Positions 55,350-64,000 of a stretch of 64,000 bases of DNA are shown piece by piece. Numbering within the stretch: the first letter of the stretch is position 1; every line of letters begins with the position of its first letter. The notes under the pieces are model-generated. The model saw nothing but the letters and a program-made list of their open reading frames with translations. It was not told the origin of the DNA and made no database searches. The translations under genes were made by a program, and so were the position numbers. Source of the stretch: Talinum fruticosum (lineage: Eukaryota; Streptophyta; Magnoliopsida; Caryophyllales; Talinaceae); contig JAITYX010000017.1 of the NCBI GenBank assembly GCA_021018815.1, forward strand, positions 5,332,001 to 5,396,000. Direction: 5' to 3'.

Positions 55350-58300
55350 TTTAATCCCGCCATGACTATTTTATCAATCTATTATGTTTACGTAGTTTCT
55401 TATAATCGACTTCTCAAAAGATTAAGTAAAAAGTATGAGAAAGATAATGCCTTATTACGTCTCTCTTAACTGAAACCCTAGGTTATTAATACCTACAATG
55501 TTAATTAATGGGTCAATTAATTAACTAATAACATAATTTGTTGTCAATTTATTGTCTGTCAGTAATTTTCTGATATATGCATATTAAAGTCAAGAATTGT
55601 TAATCTACTACTGCTCTTATCAAACAAGCTAAGATATGTAGGTTGTCGTATTATATAATTCCAGGTTGGGAGATAACGAAAGTTGTTAAGACATAAAAAC
55701 GTGGTAGGACCTTCGCAATTCACTTGGAAACAACTTATTGCTACCCACTTTCGTTTGATAGTATACACATTTGCATAAGTGCATCTATCTAAATTATGAC
55801 TAGGTTAATTTAAGTAGCATAAAATTTAATCCGTGGTAAAAGTTATGTAATGTATACTCTACTATACGATATATCTATCGTAAGAGAGCAATTGGTATAG
55901 GAGTGGAGTTTTGTACTTCCTGTCATAGTTTGAATTTTGGTGAATGCAATTCCTTGATGAAAGTTGTGGACTTCGACGAGGCTTTTATGGACTTGAAGAC
56001 AAGGTTACGTCACCGTTGTGCCTAGTCCAGTGACTATGCACTCTCTCCCTCTACCTGCAATCCTACCAAGCTTACATCATATAAATGGGGCCTAATGGGT
56101 GAGCTCACTTATCATTACAAAAATATATCTCAAGAGAGTATGTCCTGCAAAAGGGTAAGCTCGTCATCCAAGACTTACGTAACTTTAAATAACACAAGAT
56201 TCTTGCAGCAAATATTATTTTCTCGTGATAAAATTATTCGGTAAACAACATCGAGTTCGTAAAAGTGTGAATCATTCTTAAAAACCAATCTTATATTTTG
56301 TATGAAGTATAAGCGTGAAGCATGAACATTAATATATACATCAAACTATCATTTGTTTTACACAGGTGACAAGACATATGAAACACAATAAGTCCCTTTC
56401 TAAAATATTTGGTTATTGAAGATGGATATCTCTAGATATGATGAGAATCATACAATAAATACATACATTGAAAGTAGAATGCAAACATTTTAACCTAAAA
56501 AGCAAATGTTAGCCGCATAAACATTTAGCGATTGATGGCCTCACAAAATTTTGTTTTCATGTGGATCGACACTAGACATTTCCCGCAACCTTATCATGTA
56601 AATCACCCAAGAATACAACCAACGAATATTCATGCTTGATTTGCTTTTACCACTTTAGTTTCAAGCAGAAAATGACCTTTGCAACTTAGCTATTTTACTA
56701 TACACTATATTAAAGGCGCATTCAACGTTACATGAAAAATATAATTTATTTATGTTTTATATTCGTTTATGTTCATTTTTATTCCTTTATATTCGTTTAT
56801 GCTTTATTTTATATTCGTTTCTATTTATATATAATTTCGAACAAGTCCTAAATCTTATATATATATATAGCTTAAGATTTTGTTGTTATTTTAATATGTT
56901 GTATTTAATTTATTTGTTAAATTAGAATTTTAAAGAGTACTGTTCAAAATTTAAATCCTTAGGTTTTAAGCTTCACTCCTTGGTAAGAAATTTAGGAAAG
57001 GAACTCAATGTTTGGAGCTATCGAGTTCCTCTACCCCTACCCTCCCAAAATCTTTGGAACTTGAACCTCCCACCATGGAGGGGCATCAAGTGCCAAACCC
57101 CTAGGACTTACTTGACCACCCAAATCTTAAGAAAAAAAGAGATAGGGGATGCCATTGTCTTTAGTTGTCGAGGAACACATTGCCATTGTATGGTTAGCCT
57201 TTGCAATTTACATTTTTCGCAACCTAGGGTTGGGGCTTCATGCTTTGTAGAACTCTAAATTAGTCAATTAAACCAAAATTTAAAGCGATTTCCCTCAATT
57301 AATTTGTGTGTATTGATTGGTAATGAAGGGATAGGTTCAATTTAGTGGATTTTGGCGGGTGAGAACGAATTTGAGTTTTAGGGTTTTGAAAATCACAAAT
57401 TCGCATATTCAGGTTTACAAATTGTATCTTTTAGGATTTTGGTAAGTAGCCAAGGGCAGGCAACGATGTGGAGGTGGTCATTTGGAGGTTGGTGGTCAGC
57501 TGGTGGTGGTCGGATGATGGTGGATGACCGATGGGTGGTGATTTAAAAAGTTATTAGGACGATTAGTTGATTTTGCGAAGGCAGCATGGTGACATGCACT
57601 TTCTTTTATTATTATTTTTTAATTAATTTTATAATTATTCACCGAACACTTGAATTTGAAAATTTAAGTCTCACCCTAACCCTAGAAACTTAAAATCTAA
57701 TTTCATCCAATTCTTTTTTTTTTTCACCAAACACCCCCTTACATGATCCTCCTAGCATTCAAACTAGGATCACGTGAAACATGAAATAGGACAGGGTGAT
57801 TGCCTCTGTACCACATTAATCCAATGAGAATAGTGATTTCTATGGGAAGTGGGTTTGGACCGCAGTGTGCCTTGGACCACTGATACCACATTGGTCCAAT
57901 CTAATTTTTCCATTTTTTAAAAAAATAATCTTTTTCACAATTTCCTTTTCTGAACTTTGATTAGTGGATCATGGCAATTTTGCTTAATGTTTAGGATAAA
58001 GATTAGTTGTTGGATCAGGTTAAATTTTAAGAGTATGAGGAAGATTAGTCTATCAAATAATAATTTAAATATTTGTCAGATGTAAATTCATCCATTTGGG
58101 TCACAGTAGATGTCAGTCAAGGACCACAGTAGCAGTCTAAGTCTTTGTACAGCATGCTCACCACCTCACTTGGAGGAGTGTCCAAAATTTCTAGACCACA
58201 ATCTAAGTGAGCCTTTGTGTTTGGAGCCTTTGATCATTGAACTCGGTCCATGAAGTTTTATGAGCCACTGCTTTTGCCATCACTCTCAAGTTAGCAACCT

Positions 58301-58704
58301 CATCGCCACTCCCACTTAGGCCATGCCCACCTCTATTATTGTCCTTGCCCCTTTCTCTTTCACCTTCCCTGATCCCACCCCATTCCCATTAGGGTAACTA
58401 TATATGGAATGAGTCCAGTTCGAGCTTGCCAGGCTTAAGATTTGGCTTATGCTCCTGGATTTAGGCTCAGGCTAATTAAGCTTGTAGATCGCCAAGCTCA
58501 TCAAGATCAGGCTTAAGTTTGGCTCGCCCTTGGCTCAACCTTCTTGTCTAAGGCTCGAATAGTAGAGCTCAGCTATCAAAGTTTGAGCATAACCTCTACT
58601 ACTTTGAGCTCAAATATACGCAAATGTTTAAGTAAATTTAGCCTCTTAAGACTCAAATATTTAACAAATACTGAATTGACTAATGCGACTACACCCAGTG
58701 GGTA
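55350..58704. other. Gene-free region with degraded repeats
   Basis: No gene recognised. About 55880-55940 has a weak tRNA-like A/B-box arrangement. Positions 58430-58640 are rich in AGCTCAAG/GGCTTAAG units typical of dispersed plant repeats. Confidence 0.55.
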
Positions 58705-59072
58705 ATGGTGAATAGTATTCCCCATTTGCTTTCAAATGACTTTTTCACTTATGATGTTGAAGGGAGATTTAAATGTAAAAACTACACATTTGATGTTTAT
58801 GTCATAACAGATCAGAGGGTCACGTTGATCGATTTTAACCCTTCGGGTGCATTTTACCTTGCCTCTACTGTTTATTTGGGAGGAACTTGAGCAAAGTGGA
58901 CAGCCCCAAAGGAAGACGTCAATTTCAGAATTGTGGAAAGTGTGCTGTTCCCTCAGGTTTGAAAAATGTGCTTCCTTATGATAATATAGACATGAGCCAG
59001 GGCAGTGGCTCGGACCAGTTTCTGAGGGATTCTGATGGGGAGTTGCAGCAACAAATGAGGTCTCCGGCCTGA
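58705..59072 (+). pseudogene. CDC123-like (D123 family) C-terminal pseudogene fragment
   Basis: CDC123 is an ATP-grasp protein that assembles translation factor eIF2. The fragment begins VNSIPHLLSNDFFTYDVEGR and contains YTFDVYVITDQRV, IDFNPSGAF, a frame-shifted FIWEELEQSG, and then LPYDNIDMSQGSGSDQFLRD and ELQQQMRSPA before a TGA. At least three frame changes separate these blocks: after 58850, near 58910 and near 58940. Two conserved Trp are Ser (FNPSG, GSGSDQF; family FNPWG, GSGWDQF). The N-terminal two thirds is missing. No intron is seen in the fragment, so a processed copy is possible. Confidence 0.75.
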
Positions 59073-59587
59073 AAAGGTGCCTAGACATTTATTATTCCTT
59101 CAGAACTCACTCGTTTGTCCATGCACTTTCTCTTTTAGGAGATTGGTTAATTTATGTTTAGTGAGTGTTTGTTCTTCTATGGGTGCCTAACTTACTTAAG
59201 TCTTATGGACAGCGTCCCTCTCACATATTCTGAGGGGACGATACGAGTTTATCCCTTTTAACCTGAAACTTTTAACCATTAGGTCCTCGAGAGAAACAAC
59301 ATTTCCTTGAAGAAATTCACAGCATACAGTAGTCTACACATTGCAAAACTGAAAGCAAAAGAAAACAGGTGCATTATTAGAGAGGCTAAGATCATCTTAC
59401 AATTTGCATAATAAGTTTGAAATTCATACACTAATTCCTGTTGTCGACTGCCTTTTGCCTTACTAGACTGAGATTCTATCACCATAAGTCTTACCTTTGT
59501 TTGAGAATTTTTATGTATGAGTAACCATGACATGATGCTTATTGCTAATGATATGCTCTCTTCTCTTCTGTTCTTGCCAAAATGTTT

Positions 59588-59977
59588 TCAACCTAAATGA
59601 CTAATCTCGACTTGAACTTGGTGATTCTGTGGCTTTAGAGACCTCCTTACGTGGCCTCTACTACGTTCCCTCCAGTAGGGAGATGCCAATCTTCTGCTTG
59701 AGTCAATTTGGCTGCCAACACTACTATGACAAGAACTCTCTTCTATCAATTCCTCTTTCTTGGCATTATCATTTCTTGAGCTTTCTGTGTCTCTAACGTC
59801 ATGTTTATTGTTCATCATCCTATGCCGCCTTTTTCTCGGTCTCAGGAGCTTGTGACATAAGAAATGGCAGATAGTACACCAAATGTGGAAGCATATTGCA
59901 AAGCATGCCCTTGATCCTTCGCATAGAATGTGGCAATGTACAAGCCAATTTGAGAATTCAATAGAGAGGTCAGGCTT
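59588..59977 (-). other. Unidentified open frame with Cys-rich hydrophobic start and charged tail
   Basis: The frame is open for 130 codons on the minus strand and ends at a TGA. It opens with a Cys/His-rich hydrophobic run (LVHCHILCEGSRACFAICFH continuing IWCTICHFLCHKLL), then RPRKRRHRMM and a hydrophilic Ser/Glu/Arg tail ending VQVEISHLG. There is a possible 3' splice site at its upstream edge. It could be a last exon of a membrane protein or a pseudogene; no family assigned. Confidence 0.25.
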
Positions 59978-61079
59978 TTACAAGGGTCACCGGAAAATTC
60001 ACCCCTCAGATTATGTAGTGTAGTGATTAAGCAACCTCAAGAAAATACAAGAGGACCAAATGGGGAAAAAGAAGTAACAAGCTCAGATTTGTATATGGCC
60101 TCACAAGCAGCCTACAGAGATTCTGACGTAGTCCCAGCGACAACAAAATCTTTTGCCAGCTCCCTGCATTTTATATAAAAGATAAAGTCCAGTTTAGTGC
60201 AACCCTTTTGTTGCCCCTCATTCTCCACTGGGGAAGTAATAAAGCAAGTGAAATTTCAAGCAGGCCTGAGAAAATAAAAGCGTAGTACTCTATGATACTC
60301 AAGGAAATTCACACTGTAAGCACTTGCAGCTGACATAAAGTTCTACACAATTTGCTTTGAAGCTAAACCTCCCACTGATGCCTTCTCCACGAGGTCAAGC
60401 ATACAGTAACTTCATGACATTTAAAGACTTCCAGAATACAGCAGATGTTAAAAGCCATACTATTAAGATTCTCCACTTAACGAACCCCAGAAAAAAAAAA
60501 TCTATGATTTGAAAATGCATATTCTAAATCTTAAACCAATATTTATGACATAAAAAAAAAAAAGAAAATCGATTGGTATTTAAATACTGCACTAACAGCT
60601 AAAATGGGTTCAGGAGTAAAAGAACGTGATTATTTTTTTTATGAAAAAAATACTTAATGATTAGTTAAGCATAGATAAAAAAAACCTTCATCGAACAAAA
60701 AAATATCTAAAAACAATAAAAAAAATAGAAACAACCAATGAGAATATAACAAATGTTAATTCATGAGCAACTCATTCACCATTATATTCTTCTATATGAT
60801 ATGTTATGGTGTGATGATATTGTGATGATGATGATGATATAACAAATGTTAATTCATGAACAACTCATTCACCATATATGATGATATCGGATAAATGATT
60901 ATATAATAATATGGTATGTGATATCTAATATAATGCTAATGATGACAATTTGAGGTCGATGAGTAGTTTTAGATGTTTTTCTCTCTTACGCCTTTTGTTT
61001 TTAACAAAATTGATTCCGATGTTGAGATATAGTGGTCGTCGCCTCTCTCATGTAATATGTATGACTTTCGAGGAAGAGA

Positions 61080-61235
61080 AGATGACTCGCAGTTCTCTTC
61101 TCGATTTTTCTATCTTATGATTTCCTCTCTCTTCAATTCTATTTTTTAGTCTCTAAATTTATAGGTAATTATGGTCCAATTTTTGTTAAATTTTTAAATT
61201 TAAATGATAAATATTATTTGATTTGATGAATTTTC
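61080..61235 (+). repeat. Diverged direct repeat, copy 1
   Basis: Shares CTCGATTTTTCTAT, TAATTATGGTCCA and AAATTTAA blocks in the same order and spacing with 62090-62245. Confidence 0.6.
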
Positions 61236-62089
61236 AATCAAGAGTATAGCTAGGATGAGACACAATTGTGGGATAATAATGTTCAGATGGAAGAAAGTAG
61301 TGCGGGAATACAAGCATGGTATAGTGATGGTGCAACCGCCTTTCAATAATTCTCGGCTTTGATCCTTTGCATTTTGGTGCAGCAATTCCATTGAAATGCT
61401 ACCCTGTCTTTGGATTGCCTGGGATTGCTAGTCTGACTTGTAGGAAGTATAAGAGGTTATCAATGGCGTAGAAGAGGGAACGGAAAGTCGTGTCTTGGTT
61501 TAACCACTTATCTGAAAGAACTTTAGCATGATATGGTGCAATCATCAATTATTGGTCGCTGTCTAAGGTTTTTATAGTTGGTACACCCACGTGCACTTGT
61601 GAGCAAAGGAAATGGAGTATGCACTATAATTGCCCGAAAGGAGAGAAGAGAGTTTCTATGTGATACAAACTAAAAGAAAAGATGTGGTATATAAGGATAA
61701 AATTTTGATTGCTAACTGCAAAAAAAAGAGGAGAGAAAGGTGGAGAAAGTCGTGCATAATAGGTGAGAAAATCCCCCACAATCAAAGAAAGATATTAGTA
61801 GAAATTAAACTAAAGTCAATGGAAAAAATGAAAACTAATTTTTCCTCAAAAAGTAACTCGCACTGTGTCCAGTTAGACTGAGCGGACGGCTCACACGCAT
61901 GTCAAACTAGGGTATGAGCTATTCAAATAACAATAAAGAAGAAGAAGTATATACACCTCATAACAAGGTTCCAAAAGTTCCATGTGGAACAAACAAAGGG
62001 AAACACAATGCCATTATTCCAACATAACACGCTTTACTTCTTGACATTTTCTATTGTCTTTGAAGTTCTCATTGACTTCAAGGATGAGA

Positions 62090-62245
62090 AAATGACTTGT
62101 CATTCTCCTCTCGATTTTTCTATTATATATCACCCTTTCTCTATTTTTCTGTTTATAAATTATCGATAATTATGGTCCATTTTATGTTGATTTTGTAAAT
62201 TTAAGTGAACAATATTGTTTAATTTGATAAATTTTTAAATTTATT
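62090..62245 (+). repeat. Diverged direct repeat, copy 2
   Basis: Partner of 61080-61235, about 1.0 kb away and in the same orientation. The pair could be old terminal repeats of a small element or a local duplication. Confidence 0.6.
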
Positions 62246-63705
62246 GAATAGTTTTGCTTTTGATGTATCAAGAGAGTTGAAATTTTTTCATGTTTTTTAT
62301 GAATTTTTTTATTTAAATATAATTTAAACTCTCCATTTTTTGTTGAATTTCTAATTTTAATGATGAATATTTCTTTATTTTGATGAATTTCTAACTTTTA
62401 TTGATGAATATTTTTTGTTTTGAACCTTTTGGACAATATATAAATTTTAGTGATAAATGTTCATCAATTTTTGTTGAATTTATGTTAGAAACGAAGCAAT
62501 GAAAGTTGATATAATTTGATTAATGAAAGCGCATAAGAGATAAAATGATGGAGAATTGGAATTTCGTTTATGATGCATTAAGCTAAATTTTAGTGAAAAT
62601 TTGTCACTTTTTATGCAAGTATAATATGATTTTTCTTTGTTGAATGTTTAAGTCTTACTAATGAATATTTATCAATTTTTATGTATTTGACCTATTTTAT
62701 ATTGAATATGCATTTTTTATGAATATATAAATTTTACTTATAAATATGTTAATTTTTTGTTATGAATGTTTATTAATTCTTGATGAATTTTTCTATTAAA
62801 TTAAGGTGCTTAATGAATTTTTAAAATTTAATGATGGATATTTATTTATTTTAATGTATTTGGACTATTTCACATTAAATATAAATTTTTTTGATGAATA
62901 TATAAATTTTAGTGATGAATATGTTAAATATTAATACTGATGAATATTTCATTATCTATGATAAATTTATCAATATTAAGGTAAATATGTTAGTGGGTGT
63001 TTGACTGAGTTTAATTGTGAGTTTTGAGATTCCAAAAGTGCAAAATAGGCTAAACATTACGTTTTTAATAAAATAAAAGGGAGATTTACACCTGAGATAT
63101 ACTTTAATTTACACTTATAACTCTAGTAGTTTTTTTTTTTTTACTTTTATGTCTCTCTCTCCTCCCATCACCTCACGGCAGTGTCTCTCCCCTCCCATCA
63201 TCTCCCTCTCTCTCTCCTCTCCTCAATGTTAGTATCTCTCTCTCCTTTCCCCACATTCACATATCTTTCTACAAAAATAATTTTTTAAATAAAATAAATT
63301 ATATTTATTTTTAAATCATATTATTTTTATAAAAAATTTATTTTTTCCCTTTAGATATAAACTTAATTATTTATGTTATAGATAATTTTTTAAAACATTT
63401 TTTATGAAGAAGTTATTTCGCATTTAAATTTTAGTTTTGTTATTCATATCTCTTTTTGTAGTACTATTAAAATTTCTCTTATTATAAATTAATTTATTTT
63501 TATAAAAAAATTCATTTATTTTTATGATCTAATTTTAAACAAAATTTAAATTTAAATTTTAAGTTTATATTATAAAATTTTAATTTTTAATTTTTTTATT
63601 TCAATTAAAATATTTTAATTGAGAAAATATATTTTGTTTAAATCCTAAACCTTAATTGGTCAATTTAAAATATTAAATTAATAAAGCTAAACATTAAACC
63701 CTAAG

Positions 63706-63870
63706 GGTGTGTTTGGTTGGGGGAAAATCATTTTCTCGAAAAATGATTTTCCAATGAAAACTTGTTTTTCTTGAAAATCATTTTGCACATACATTTTTCT
63801 TTGTTTGGTAAAATGAAAAATAATTTTCCAAAAATTCATTTTCCTTTGTTTGATAGGAAGGAAATTAATA
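63706..63870. mobile_element. GTGTGTTTGGTTGG-type dispersed repeat
   Basis: Begins GTGTGTTTGGTTGGGGG and is filled with self-complementary GAAAATCATTTTC/GAAAAATGATTTTCC blocks able to form hairpins. This resembles the abundant small dispersed elements of plant genomes that carry such a header. Ends are not defined. Confidence 0.35.
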
Positions 63871-63877
63871 ACATTTT

Positions 63878-64000
63878 CCTAAACCCTAAACCCTAAACCC
63901 CATACCCCAAACCCTAAACCCTAAACCCCATACTCTAAACCCTAAGCCCCACATCCTAAACTCCATACCCTAAACCCTAAACCCTAAATCCTAAACTCCA
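63878..64000 (-). repeat. Degenerate interstitial telomere-like array
   Basis: Many CCCTAAA units (plant telomere TTTAGGG on the minus strand) mixed with variants such as CCCATAC, CCCCAAA and CCTAAAC. It runs to the window edge. Degeneracy, and an orientation opposite to that of a right-hand chromosome end, indicate an internal array. Confidence 0.85.

Larger units (their letters stand above)
60000..63640. other. Gene-free region with several short direct repeats
   Basis: No gene is supported. A ~40-bp direct repeat is at 60744-60783 and 60835-60875. A diverged ~160-bp direct repeat is at about 61080-61235 and 62090-62245. Positions 62200-62960 are dense in TGATGAATATTT-type units, and 63130-63250 is a pyrimidine-rich CTCTCTC tract. 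Confidence 0.6.

Noticed and set aside
56980..57258. 92-codon plus-strand open frame
   Set aside because: No recognisable domain and no gene context; it lies in repeat-rich DNA.

Overview
The window is nuclear DNA from a flowering plant, most likely a eudicot. Genes are broken by short GT-AG introns, intergenic DNA is AT-rich, a TTTAGGG-class telomere repeat sits at the right edge, and all five protein-coding genes belong to land-plant families. The species cannot be told from the sequence alone.

The left two thirds (1.7-46.2 kb) is gene-bearing. In order: an ALDH3-class aldehyde dehydrogenase (+, 10 exons, 494 aa); a DnaJ-type peptide-binding protein with no J domain (-, 4 exons, 408 aa), convergent with it; a ~5 kb decayed Mutator-like element (MULE) with matching terminal inverted repeats and a broken MuDR-type transposase (-); replication factor C subunit 3 (+, 9 exons); a very large armadillo-repeat/C2 protein of the CELLULOSE SYNTHASE INTERACTIVE 3 type (-, 5 coding exons, ~2,100 aa), convergent with RFC3; and an ATAF-type NAC transcription factor (-, 3 exons, 295 aa) with three G-box/ABRE motifs upstream. 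From memory, RFC3-CSI3-NAC032 are neighbours in Arabidopsis (At1g77470-77460-77450), and so are ALDH3H1 and a J-less DnaJ gene (At1g44170-44160). The window therefore looks like one ancestral block that is split in Arabidopsis.

The right third (46.5-64 kb) is gene-poor. It holds a hAT-like non-autonomous element, a CDC123-like pseudogene fragment, a 180-bp tandem duplication next to an unidentified coding-like frame, dispersed repeats, and a degenerate interstitial telomeric array at the end. SINE-, LINE- and MITE-like insertions are scattered through introns and intergenic DNA.

RFC3 and CSI3 carry four single-base deletions in otherwise well conserved coding sequence, at least three of them in homopolymer runs. 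A similar change lies in the MULE. Together these look more like run-length undercalls in the assembly than true gene death. The functional genes share no pathway: redox detoxification, chaperone, DNA replication, cell-wall/cytoskeleton and stress transcription. No new multi-gene system was found. The points of most interest are the J-less DnaJ, the conserved block, the frameshift pattern, the MULE at the RFC3 promoter and several undescribed repeat structures.
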